From assembly GCA_009602725.1 (NCBI GenBank), contig WELB01000230.1:106714-131045 (forward strand): a stretch of DNA of 24,332 nucleotides, given 5' to 3'. Shown one piece after another: positions 1 to 10,203 of this stretch (the first letter of the stretch is position 1; the number at the start of each line of letters is the position of its first letter). The translations under genes were made by a program, and so were the position numbers. The notes below the pieces were generated by a model, which saw only the letters and a list, made by a program, of their open reading frames with translations, searched no databases and was not told the origin of the DNA. This DNA comes from Spirogloea muscicola (lineage: Eukaryota > Streptophyta > Zygnematophyceae > Spirogloeales > Spirogloeaceae).

Positions 1-1629
1 TGGCAAGCCAAGACGGCGGCGCATAGCATCGCAAAACAAAGCATTCTCCATCCGCAAGCCCGCATGCAAAGGCAAAGCGCGGAGCCACTCAGACGCTCCC
101 AGAGACGAAACAGATAGGAGCCGAGCCTGGCCTCGAGCATCTCCTTGGAGGAGACTCCGGAGATGCTCCAGTGGTTGCTCGTCTGCAGCACGGGTAAACC
201 GCGATTGAGCCTTGACATCAGAAACGTCAGCCCAGGCAGCAAAACTAACAGGCTCATTTACCAGAGGCGGGTATGCGGCAAAGAGGTCCTGTTGGCATGC
301 TTTGAGAGTCACTTGGAAAGGCAGACTCCCCTGAACCACGGTACTGATGTGAGGCGCCAACACACGTTGTTGCCCAAGGAGGAATCGTCCAGATATGGAC
401 GAAGCCACCTGGGCCCAGCAGCCAAGGTACGCTGGTCTGCACAAGCGGACCAAGGGGCGACAACCAAGCCCACCGAGACGGATGGGCAGCGTACATTGCA
501 CCAGTGCTGCTGGGGACTGCTCTAGAAGTGGGTGAGCAATCATGTCAGCTAGGCATCGTTGGAGCCTGACATCTATGGATGCATAGACCTCATCCATGGT
601 AACCGAAGGTGGGACCGTTCTTAAGAGGTAACACGGCCGCTGTGCCACACTCCTGGTCAAAATGGCCACTGCCAACTGAGAGTCCCCGAGGGTGGGGAGC
701 TCTGGCAGGACCTGCATATATCCTTGGAGACGAGCAAGGACAGCACCCTCCGAGAAAGACGGGTCCCCTACAGGCACTCCCAAGATCTTCAAACCGCCCT
801 CTGGTGTCTGACAAGATGTAGGCAACGAGGGAAGGAGGGAAAGAGGGATGCCATTGGGGGACCAGGCAGAGCACTTGGCAGTACTTATCCCAAGCCCGAT
901 GAGCCGGAGCTGGTGCTGAAGCGTGCCAAAAGCTCGCAGCACCTCCTCTGGGGGGCCGAGGAGCGTAGTATCATCCGCGTAACTCGGGAGGAGAACGCCA
1001 GGGTGAGCGCTCGCCGTGTTGCGCAAAGCACGGTGATGCGCCAGAGCAAAGAGAAAACCACCCATGGGATCACCTTGACGTGTCCCCGTCTTTGACTGCA
1101 AAACAGCCAAAGAAGTCCCTGCCCCCCACAACAATGCAGATGGCGAGCCATACATGCAGCGGAAGTGAGGGAGGAGGGTGGGAAAGTACTGCCTTAGCTC
1201 CTCGGCGATAACCTGCCGATCCACGGAGTTGAAGGCGTTCTGTACGTCCACGCTCAGGGCCAGCCAATGGGGGTTTACATCCAGTGCCGCTCGTACCCCG
1301 TGCACCAGGGTCTCAGCGCCAGCACGCATCCCAGCCCCAAACTGGTGGGGATGGAAGTGCGCCTGGGCATCGTCCTGGATCTGCATGATTAGGGTGCGCC
1401 CCACAAGGCGCGCCAGAACCTCCCCCATCGAGATAGGACGCACTCCGCCGTTGTCCTTCTGCAAAGCAATGAGATTGCTTGTGCAGAGGACTGCGCCTAC
1501 ACGATGGGTGAGGTGCCCACGCGCAACATGTTGCGCGACCCTATGCAAGAAAAGAAACAGCTCCTCCAATGTATCTGAAGCCCAGAAGGACTTCACAAGG
1601 CCTGAAAGGGCTGAAAGCAAGAATAATAC
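1..1629 (-). mobile_element. Non-LTR retrotransposon-like reverse transcriptase, partial (runs off left edge)
   Basis: On the minus strand one frame is open without a stop from 1812 down to base 1, so the C-terminus lies outside the window. From about 1560 it reads as a reverse transcriptase (RVT_1 family). Visible motifs are LIALQKDNGGVRPIS near the N-terminal end, palm motif DVQNAFNS at 1248-1225, RQGDP at 1080-1066, and the catalytic YADD at 981-970. Further on is a GLGGLG-containing region (near 480-455) typical of the part after the thumb in LINE-type polymerases of algae and protists. The reverse transcriptase copies element RNA into DNA at the insertion site. No ATG precedes the domain; the first in-frame Met is just inside it. 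The copy is therefore 5'-truncated, starts in an upstream exon, or uses a non-AUG start. No endonuclease domain, poly-A tail or target-site duplication can be seen. The uninterrupted frame (about 540 codons from 1629) suggests a young copy or one under selection. The family call is firm; the element boundaries are unknown. Confidence 0.88.
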
Positions 1630-3069
1630 TATATGAAATTGAGCAAACACACATAATAAGCACACATAACAAGCAAGTAAATACAACAAGGGATAATGTA
1701 CAGGGGCTAAGGTAACAGAATGAAAATCATCAATGGAGTGCTTGCGTTGTGGCGACTCTAGTACCCGCAAGTGAGCATATATATCTGCCAGACTTCTCTG
1801 GGTGCTGGAGCACTACGCAGCAAACCAGTGGCCTAGCTTAAGAGTGCTCCCAGCTCCCGGCACGCAAAAGAACATTTTGAAAACTGAAAGGGAAAACCAC
1901 GCCGATGAACGGCTAGAGCCTTGGAGTGCTGCAAAGTAAGTGAGAGCCGCATTCTATGGTGAGCAACCAATGCTGTAAAAAAAAGAACGCTCTTCCTGAA
2001 GGGGCGAGGGCTGCAAAGGGCCATTTCCATTCTAGAGGATTGCTCTTTCCACTTCCTCCTTTGGGCTGGCCATAACTTCAATCGCCCCCTGTTATAACGC
2101 TTTTCCATTTGCTGGAAAGGGCCAGACGCATTGATTGACACGGGCTAGAAGACACGGAAAAGCGGATAGCACGCAGGAGAAGGTGCCTCAGGGGGCAGCA
2201 GGGCTCATATAGCCGACACCTAGCCAACCTTGCTTTTGTGGGCTGGCTTTGCAGAGCCCTCGGCCCTTGGCTAGGGAAGAGCTGCTGAACTAGCCAAGTT
2301 TCACACTTCTCGCCCTCTTCAGCTTGAAAGTGACCTGGGCCTTGCAATTTCAGGAGGCTGTTGCTGTGCTGCCCCGAGTATCACTGTAAGGGTTCAATTT
2401 CCCTGCAACGATTGTGTGTCCACAGGTTATGACTGGTAGTGCGCTTGCATAGTCGTCTGGAGTGGCTGCTTGATCTCCCACGCTCGCCTCCTCTGCTGGC
2501 GCCATCCAAATCTCACATTCTTTGCACAGGTTCGGGCCAGCAACCCATAGCAGTCGTGCTTGCACTTTACTGGTGGCGGGGCTTCAGTAGCTGCTGTAGC
2601 AAGGTAGGTGAGTAAGACGAACATTGCTGTGGATGGTCAAGCTTAGACGAATGCAGATGTTGGTGGTGTACATGGCGCCAGCAGATGAGAGTGACGCAGC
2701 ATTTCAATTGATCATCGTCAGGTTTGTCAATATCTATCTACGCAGATAATGCGCAGCTCAAGTTCCGGGAGCTTATTGGTCCTCAGACAGCAACCAACTT
2801 CGGACACAACGAAAGTGGTCAGGAAGGTCATGCAGCCCACCCAGAAGAAGGCTGCATGAAGAAGATACAACGAGGCCGACCGAGCTGCAGAAGGGCCAGC
2901 CCACAAACAACGACAGGAACTAATTATATACACGACGGCCACAGGGCCAGGAGCCTCGAAGCCCAGGTTTACTAGATGGGGGGTTGAAGGGAAAAGAGGG
3001 AACGAAGGAGATGATGAGATAGGAAGCAAGGACGGAGCAGCTCTTCCAGTAAGATGGGAATTTGTTTTT

Positions 3070-3115
3070 GTGTATTTGAAACAAACGAGGGCCAATGGCC
3101 AAGTACGAAGGCAAG
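3070..3115. repeat. Dispersed repeat, copy 1 (GAAACAAAC...GGCCA...GTAC type)
   Basis: A 46-bp segment recurs in near-identical form at 3467-3513. Both contain TTGAAACAAAC, then AATGGCCA, GTAC and AGGCAAG in the same order and spacing. After copy 1, CGCTCAGTAACC at about 3139-3150 resembles CACTCAGTAACC near 18585 in the right-hand intergenic repeats. No coding meaning is apparent. Confidence 0.7.
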
Positions 3116-3384
3116 CGCATCTCTAGACCTACATAACCCGCTCAGTAACCACGGGTCAAAACATAAAGGTCACTAATCGATGCCTGAATACTAGATGTCA
3201 GATATGAAGCCCTTGTGCTACCTACTAGAGAAAGGGCTAAGAGCTCGCCCAGCTTTCTGGTGCAAAGCATTAGCCTGGGCACGCTGCAAACAGGCCGATA
3301 CTCGTCGTCGATGAGATGGGGGCGATGGTTGCGATGGCCAGCCCAGAGAAAAGGATATAGAAGTGGCACTACCAATGGGGGCAA

Positions 3385-3416
3385 GGGCTGCGAAAAGCCA
3401 GCCCAAAAAGAATTGA
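3385..3416. repeat. Hairpin unit GGGCTG-loop-CAGCCC followed by A-rich tail
   Basis: 3385-3404 can fold as a short stem (GGGCTG with CAGCCC). It is followed by AAAAAGAATTGA. The 20 bases 3397-3416 recur exactly at 18443-18462, 15 kb away, and the match extends a few bases to the left. Related hairpins lie at 18383-18402, 18649-18669 and 18723-18742. Confidence 0.65.
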
Positions 3417-3466
3417 CAAAGGTTCGGAGGGGGCCTACAAACGGGTAGCAGCTACGAAGGATTTTC

Positions 3467-3513
3467 GTGTAATTGAAACAAACTAAGGGCAAATGGCCAG
3501 GTACAGAGGCAAG
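3467..3513. repeat. Dispersed repeat, copy 2 (GAAACAAAC...GGCCA...GTAC type)
   Basis: Second copy of the segment at 3070-3115, in the same orientation, about 397 bp downstream, with a few substitutions and small indels. It follows directly on a GGGCTG...CAGCCC hairpin unit (3385-3404), so hairpin and repeat may belong to one larger dispersed unit. Confidence 0.7.
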
Positions 3514-3972
3514 AACGAAGGGGTCGGAGAAAAGGATGATCGAAGCTCGAAGGGGCCAGAAAAGCGCTCAAAAGCATACAGTGGGAGCGTGATCCGTGTC
3601 GGCGGCCGCTTCTCGGGCACGCTGTGCCAGTGTGGCACCCGCCCCGCCCACCCAACCTCGTGCGCACATCGGCCGGCCTGCACATCGCTTCTGTTACATC
3701 CGCAAGCGGCTTCTCCCCTCGCTTGGGCGCCTCCGCGCTGACACCCGGACCGGCGGGAGCGCACGACCCCCAGCAGGGCGCACGCTGCGTGCGACGCCAG
3801 CCCGCGCACCACCGGCGGGGCGACAACTACCCCGCCGCCGCAGCGCCAGGCCGGAGCAGCGAGCCGGCGCTCGCAGCGTCGCTACCTCGGCTCGCCGGTG
3901 CGGGCGAGCAGCGGCGGCGTCGGCGGCGGCGGCGGCGNGCCACCGGCGCCGCCGGGCGGCGCGGCCAAGGCT

Positions 3973-5105
3973 ATGCCCGCCGACGGCGGCAGCGGCTCCG
4001 TCGTCGTCGCCGCGGCCGCCGCCGCCACGGCGCAGCCGTCCATCATGGAGCAGCTGGTGCCTGAGGTGACCAACCACGCGCTCAGCTACCTGGACTTCCG
4101 CAGCCTCTGCCAGCTCTCCATGACCAACTCGGTCATGCGTCGCGCCGCCAACGACGACGCAGCCTGGCGCGCCCTCTTCTGCAAGGTCCCTACCTCTCCA
4201 TCCAGGCCCCGTTCGCCGCACGCTCCTTGGGGCTTCGCTGCGGCCTGTTGTAAAACCCCCTCTAGCGAGGCTGCTAGTAGACTGCGTTGTACGCAGCCCT
4301 GCAAGCATGCCCTTGAGACGTGGAGCAGCTCAGAGCTGCTTGCGGTGGCCTGGCAATGAGCAGGACTTCTGTGGCGACGAGGGCAACGCCCGGCCGCCAG
4401 GCGGGTGGAAGGTGCACTATGCAGAGACGCGGGCGGTGCGCGAGGCCAATGAGCGCTTCTACTGCCACTTCCGCGCCAAGTGCGTGCGTGGCATGGCCGC
4501 CCTGTGGCGTAGTGCTGACTACGTCAAGTGCATCCACCCTGGACGCGAGCTCATTTCTGGATACGACGCTGTCATGGAGAGCTGGTGCGCCATCTTCAGT
4601 TGGGCGCAGCGGTACGACGTGCAGCTGCTGGACGTGCGCATACGCGTCATGGGCGACATGGCATGGGTCACTGCCAAAGAGGTGGTCAACACAGCCATCG
4701 ACCCCCTCATGGTCACCAACTGCTTTGAGCGCCATGCGGGCGTCTGGCAGATGGTGCACCACCATAGGTGAGCCTAACTCACAATGCACGTCGCCCCGCT
4801 TGCCAAGAATGAGGCCACCTGAGATGGTACCTGCTAGGGGCAAGCCTGCAAGCCATGAGCTCCTGCAGTGGTCCTGGTCTTTGTGATAATGGGTGGTCAC
4901 TGCCCGACCCACATGAGAGTAATCGAGTTTCCCTGGTGCCACCTACTATACTTCGCAGCACTAACAAAAAATAGTGGCCCTGTTGCTTGTGTCTGAATAA
5001 GTGCCATTGACCTGAGCTTGTGCAGTGGTTAATATGCCAGAAGCCTGCGGAACAACGCTAATAGCTCATTGCCCATTCTTGTGCGCCAGTTCAATGCAGT
5101 CGTGA
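3973..5105 (+). CDS. SKIP8: F-box / SnoaL-like protein, SKIP8 type (3 exons)
   Basis: Exons 3973-4185, 4364-4767 and 5090-5105 join in phase (0, then 2) to 210 residues. The start is the first in-frame ATG, after a CGG-rich leader. Residues about 25-71 form an F-box (MEQLVPEVTNHALSYLDF, then ALFCK), which in this family binds SKP1 in an SCF ubiquitin ligase. Exon 2 encodes a SnoaL_3/NTF2-like domain with ADYVKCIHPG, YDAVMESW, MAWVTAKE and VWQMVHHH, the pattern of plant SKIP8. The tiny third exon adds only SSMQS and the stop; the split serine codon (AG/T) continues the family's HHHSS ending, which supports the last intron (4768-5089, GTGAGC donor). Intron 1 (4186-4363) has a weaker GTCCCT donor but ends in CAG. 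Plant SKIP8 is slightly longer, with an N-terminal hydrophobic segment that is replaced here by an Ala/Val-rich stretch. It converges on the kinase gene to the right. Confidence 0.9.
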
Positions 5106-5511
5106 CACGGAAGCCAGGTCCTTGGACCAGAAGGCAAGGGTGCCAACTACTGAGGCCGCGCCTTTTCACTTCATCCTTCTTCAACACGTTACATGCAGAC
5201 ACAAGCAGACAATATCTACTGTTACAGGAATGACTTGGTTGCTTAATGCTGCTGCATCGCGAACACTATGAGCGGTCAGAGAGGATAAGCTGTGGCTGTC
5301 AATGCTGTAAGAAGGATGAGGCTGGTACCAGAACTGCCTCTGATGAATGTTATCACGTGGGCTTCTCATAGCATAAAGCCCCACGAAGGACAGAATTGTT
5401 CACACAGGTCACATCTGTTGTCCTGCTTTTGCAACAACCCTTGCCAAATTCGGCAATAGGCCGTTACCAGGCAGGGCCCAATGGCAACAGAAGCTGCAAC
5501 AATCAGCCTAG
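5106..5511. other. Convergent intergenic region (3' ends of F-box and kinase genes)
   Basis: These 406 bp separate two genes that point at each other, so they should hold both 3' untranslated regions and polyadenylation signals. There is no AATAAA-type signal I would trust, and no repeat or RNA gene is evident. Confidence 0.5.
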
Positions 5512-8500
5512 TTATTTCTTCTTAATATAAGAAAGATAAGGATCTTGCATCACCGTCAAGACGTCCGGCCTGTCCTTCTGATGGTAGGTGAAGCACCTCT
5601 TCATGAAGTCCTGGTGGAGCAGAGAACATCGACATTAACATCCCGACCAGTCAGATCACAAACATTCTGTGCCAGAGAGTTGTGCTTAGACCAAGAACTC
5701 TCCAGATGGTTGTCAGGTGAAGTTGAAGTAGCAGCTCCAGTTGAGAGGCAAGGGCATTATACGAGTCAGTTAGTAAGCTCTCTGGGTGCCAGAAGCTACA
5801 GCATGAGCAGTGAATTGGACAAACATGCAAAGGCGTGTAAGGTTTCCAGGTGCCTGCCTTGGCCTCAGCCGAAACCACCGGCCTGGCAGGGAACTCCACT
5901 CTCCGGGCATTCAGGATGGTTTCCTCCCTCAAGATTCTCTCCTGACTCTGCTCATGGCCAAACGGCCGCCTGCCAAAGAGCATCTGATACAATACAATAC
6001 CTGCCGACCACACATCCACCTGCAGCCACACAAACATTTCCATTAGCCTTGCTGTCATCAACAGCTTGTACTCAGCAGTTGTGGACCAAGTACCCAAGAT
6101 CCTGCGTAAAGCCAGCAATTTGAATACATTGCACAAGCCACTGAATTGCAACCCATTGCAATCTGTATGCAGAGTGGTATGACCATCAGCGACCACCTTT
6201 GAGGAGATTATGGGGGTGTTTTCAACGCTGAAGCACTCAGGAGGTAGGTACCTGTGCCACCGAGTAAGCACCAACATGATGTGATACTTGTCAGAATAGT
6301 GCAAAGGATTGGCACAAGATGATCAGCATTGCCCAAGTCAGACTTGAGGTTGCCTTGAAAGATGGAGGGCAAGCAAGCAAGAGGCACCTACCAGTAGGTT
6401 CCTGCCCCCTGAGAGGTCAGCTCGATCCCTTGCAAAGAGCCCTCTGCCTCAACAATCTTGCTGAGGCCAAAGTCTGTGATCTTGACCTCACCAGCAGCAT
6501 CGAACAATATGTTCCCTGGCTTCAGGTCATAATGGATGACTCTGTTGGGAGGACTGTTCAGGTAATGAAGGCCCTGAAAAATCTGAATGATGATGTTCCT
6601 GGCTTCTCTCTCAGATAGGAGTAAGGTGGACTTCAGCAACACATCCAGATCTTTGCCTGCAATAACAGCCAGCGAGCTTGTGCATAGCAATGAGCACCAC
6701 AGGCCTTCTAAGTACCACAAAATCGTAAGTCTCTGCCCTAGCAGACCGCGCATCACAAGTCATGGCCCACAATTGATGGATGCTGTACACACAACTCATG
6801 TATATTCGTCACACCAGTCCACTGCCAAGACTTATCCAGATGTACAGGCTCACAAGACGAGCTTAACATCACTGGTGACAGAAAACCAATGAAACAATCC
6901 AGGCCAACCATTGCAGCTCACCACTGCAGTATTCAAGAACAGTGCAGAAGGTATCGTTGTCGATCTCGAAGATGTCAAGGAGGCGGACAATGTGAGGATG
7001 GCTCAGCTGCTTGTGGATGTTGTACTCGCGGATGGCATGCCTCACGTAGCTCTGCTTTTTCTCCTCGCTCCAGGACTGAACATACAGCTGCTCGAAGTAC
7101 TGTTATGATAATGTTATGCAAATGTGAGTTGAACAACCTACGAGCAAGCGTCAAGCCTCCCAGCATTGATCGAAGTCCTTCTTAAAGACCCGCAGAATCT
7201 TTGTCCAAATTGATGCATGTCTCACCCTGAGCGCTTGACTTACTTGATTTAGCTGGTGAAGCTTGCAGGCAACAAACTTGTATTCCACGAGATCGAAGGC
7301 CTGCATGTTTGGAAGCCATGACTATCAGCACTTCGACAAGGCTCACATACGCCCAATTCATTGGATGGGCTGACACTGTTTCTGATGCCTGCACATAATA
7401 CAAGCTTTTCTACCATTGTGAAGTACCTTGAAGACTTCAGAGAAGCCGCCCTTGCCAAGAAGATTGAGCAGTGCATATCGTTTGTGGAGGATTCCAAAAT
7501 GACTGTAACGTGAGGACTCTTCATCGCGGACCCGCTTTGCCTCCCGTATGTGGCATTGCTTGTCAGCCTCATATCTCTCCCTGTCCCTCATGGCCAACTC
7601 TTCCTCCTGTCAAGGCAGTTGACAGTCTTAAGCACTGCTAGCAGCTGCTTCCCTTTTGAGTAGTATTGTTGCCCACGCAGAGTCTCTCGACGCCAAAGTT
7701 GACCAAGCCGAGACACTCAATGTCTCTCTGTCTAGAAAGCTAGCCAGGTCTTGCTCACCCGCTTAAGGGAGAGCATGCGGGCCTTGAAGGTCTCCTCAGC
7801 CAGCGCATGCGCCTCCTCAGCAGCCTCTGCATCCGCAGTCTCTACAAGCCAGGCAAATGTGAACAGTCAGGTGTCATGCTAGTTCCCAACAAGTCCGGGG
7901 GTCGCATGACAGCGCCCAAAAGCCTCCAACAACTGCTTCATGCCCTTTGAGTCTATGCAGCTCACCCTGAGTCAGCTTTTTCTTCAGTAGCTTTCGTCGC
8001 CGATCAAGAGCGTCCTTCTGCTCTAGTACACTTCTCTGCCAAGATTGAGATAGATTGATGAGCTTATAAAGGCCAGAAAGGGGCCATTGTCGCAGTTGTT
8101 TGCAGCCAACACGCTGCATAACCTATTTAGCATACTGCATGCAAGTCTCTGAGCCGTGCTCTTACCAGTCGAGCCTGTATGTCACTCAGAGCCTGGCCGT
8201 CCTCCCATACCTCCGAAATAACTGTCCCAGCTCTGTCCAACGACCAGGAAGCTTCCACATCCTTTAGGGACCCAAGAGGAAGCCGTGTTTTGACATACAT
8301 AAGACTGAAGGCATAAAGTCACAGACCTCCTGATGCCTATGGTGCCCAGCCGGAGGGCGTCTGCTTGAAGGCGAGTCTTAGCCTCCTGCCTCTCCGCGCT
8401 GGCTACAGCAATGAGCAACTCCGACAGGACACTTAACCTCTGTCACAAGACACAGGCCCTTTCAGAACTCTTGCATCCAAAACTGCGACGGTAGGATATA

Positions 8501-10203
8501 TGTGGCAGGCTTAGTGGCTATAGCTCGAACACGGTATCAAGAGATCTTCTTGATTTCAGAGGCTATTGAACAGGACAGTAACCCCTGCCCTTAGAATCAT
8601 CTACTCAACAAAGGCAATGTGCTTGCACATGCAGTAAGAGAAGCCTAAGAGAAGCCTGCAACATGGACTTCCTAAGATGTTTATGGCCAACCTTCTGCTC
8701 ACGGATGAGCTCAAGCTGCTTAAGCTCCTTCTGTTCCTGCATGATGGGAGGGTATGAGCAATCATTAATAGTGCAGGCAAGTGTGGCATGCTATTTAGAA
8801 AATTAATTGCGTCTGCTGATATTTGCTACATAGACCCTCCTCATGCGCCTGAGTAGATGTCGACCTCTCCTGCAGCCACTGATGTTGCCCTTTCAAGCCC
8901 TACATAAGAAAGCATGACTCACATTCTGGAGTTTCTCAATTGTCGCTGTGTAAGCTGCAGCTTCTTGCTGCAACTTCTGCATGTCTGCTTCCAAACCCCT
9001 GGCCTGCGTGCTGACTTTCTCCAGCTCCTCCTGGTCAATTGCAAGGTGTCCAGCAACTAAGAAACTCGCCACTCCTGACATTTGGCCTGCCATTCTGTGG
9101 TAGCACAACCTTAGTACATGCAGATATTGTACCAGACACCAGGTTCTCCTTGAGCAGCTGTTGTAGCTGACCTTCATAGCTTCTCTTGTCTCCTCGAGGG
9201 TCACCTTCAGCAGAGCATACTGAGCCTGACACAATCAGGCAAGATGCAAGGTTGTGATTGTGTGCTGATGCAGGGACAGAGGCATGCCCACGGTGAGAAC
9301 TGTATCGCTACTTAATGATGGACAAATGACATGATGTACTTACTGTTAGACTCCCATTCGTGAAGCTTGTGGTTGTCAGCTCTTGCGCCACAGGGAGGAC
9401 AGCAGCTTGGTGCTGTTGCCTTCCCGAGCTATGAACAACGCCCATGGAGCTCGTAGTTGCAGGATGTAAGGCCTGCATGCTTGCTTACACTACATCAGAT
9501 GTCGGCTGCACCCGCAGCTTACCACGGCCGCTTTTGATGTACAGTGGGAAAGGCCATTGCCCACCCTACAACCGTGAGAACAAAGACAGCTGCAATACTG
9601 TACTGGCAGCACGTGATCACAGGCTGAGCCTCTTGGGAGCAAGCAGCCGAGGCGAAAGCAGTGGAAGCCGTAAACAAATTGCACCCCGATTGAGGAGTGG
9701 AGCGTCGTCAAGTACCTCCTTGGTGCCTGTGGAGCTCTGCGTGGACCTCTTCCGCTTCCTGCCATTCAGCTGAACAGCAAATTCAATCTGATACCACAAG
9801 GCACGCATGCCGGCAGAAGGCCACGCCATTCCGTCAGTAAGCATGTGCCGCCGTGCATGTCAGCTTACGGCGTACTCAACGGCAGGCGGATCAGCTAGCA
9901 GAAGCCTTCCACTTTCAACATCTAGTACGAGCCGAGACCAAGCAGAGGCTGAGGTACTGGTTGCCGCGCTCTCGGCTTGCGCACCTCGTCCTTGTCGGCT
10001 TCGGGTGACGCAGACGAAGCCTCTTCGGCGTCGGAGAGTTTGCCCTGCTTGGCCCGGGCGACCGGCGCGTGGAGCGGCCCGGCGCCGGCCTGCGAGATCC
10101 CCGCCATGCGCGCCTCCAGCTTGGCCAGCTTCTGCGGCAGCGAGTGGGCGCTGTTGCTGTTGGCGGCCAGCTGCACCAGCAGCCCGCCGCTGTCGTCCGC
10201 CAT
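5512..10203 (-). CDS. TSL: Tousled-like serine/threonine protein kinase (TOUSLED/TLK), 17 exons
   Basis: Exons: 10203-9958, 9769-9716, 9472-9344, 9225-9172, 9030-8923, 8736-8692, 8439-8327, 8232-8166, 8035-7966, 7841-7759, 7606-7427, 7300-7244, 7075-6922, 6656-6392, 6251-6197, 6019-5858, 5610-5512. They join without a stop to 646 residues (Arabidopsis TSL is slightly longer). Exon 1 carries [13 protein letters not shown], the plant TOUSLED N-terminal signature. Residues about 145-330 are coiled coil, including [17 protein letters not shown]; in this family it mediates oligomerisation. The kinase domain follows: GKGGFSEV (374-381), VACK with lysine 396, HYDLKPGN with catalytic Asp 497, DFG 515-517, then GTYWYLPPE. 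The tail [13 protein letters not shown] matches plant TSL. TLKs are nuclear and phosphorylate the histone chaperone ASF1, linking replication to chromatin assembly. The last intron (5857-5611) begins with GC instead of GT. Exons 2-4 (9769-9172) are the least certain: an extra exon ending at 9523 and an alternative frame at 9225-9140 remain possible. Confidence 0.93.
5611..5857 (-). other. GC-AG intron in the Tousled-like kinase gene
   Basis: The exon ending in ...SAEAK (codon AAG at 5860-5858) is followed by GCAGGC, and the next exon starts after CAG at 5611 with GACTTCATG (DFMKRC). The family reads EAK-D(F/L)(I/M)xRC without interruption, so the junction is fixed by homology, and no GT lies at a position that would keep frame and alignment. 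GC-AG introns are a known minority class spliced by the major spliceosome. Confidence 0.8.

Larger units (their letters stand above)
1630..3972. other. Intergenic region with degenerate repeats; 5' leader of the F-box gene at its right end
   Basis: No coding region can be supported here. Short open frames occur on both strands, but they lack recognisable domains and overlap repeat copies. 1630-1812 is pyrimidine-rich when read on the minus strand and could be an intron end of the reverse transcriptase. 2040-2260 and 2880-3520 hold several copies of a GCCAGCCCA / TGGGCTGGC motif and of other units shared with 18.2-20.2 kb. 3590-3972 turns strongly GC-rich with CGG/GCC runs and one ambiguous base at 3938; this is probably the promoter and 5' untranslated leader of the gene starting at 3973. 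Confidence 0.6.

Noticed and set aside
145-1636. Plus-strand and other minus-strand ORFs over the left 1.6 kb
   Set aside because: All overlap the reverse-transcriptase frame, which has clear motifs. They show none.
1833-2347. Minus-strand ORFs of 89-102 codons
   Set aside because: They overlap TGGGCTGGC-type repeat copies and lack family resemblance or splice partners.
3596-4308. Overlapping GC-rich ORFs around the F-box gene start on both strands, and a GTG-initiated extension from 3898
   Set aside because: They are Arg/Ala/Pro-rich products of CGG/GCC runs. The F-box frame has its own first ATG at 3973, and GTG starts are not expected in a plant-type gene.
8830-8880. Possible additional kinase exon near [13 protein letters not shown]
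   Set aside because: No donor-acceptor pair gives a reading phase that fits both neighbouring exons, while the direct junction 8923 to 8736 does.
9490-9765. Extra Cys-rich exon ending at 9523 within the kinase gene
   Set aside because: It can be placed in phase from an acceptor near 9599, but it has no match to TOUSLED. The direct junction 9716 to 9472 keeps phase and is simpler, so the exon was left out of the model.
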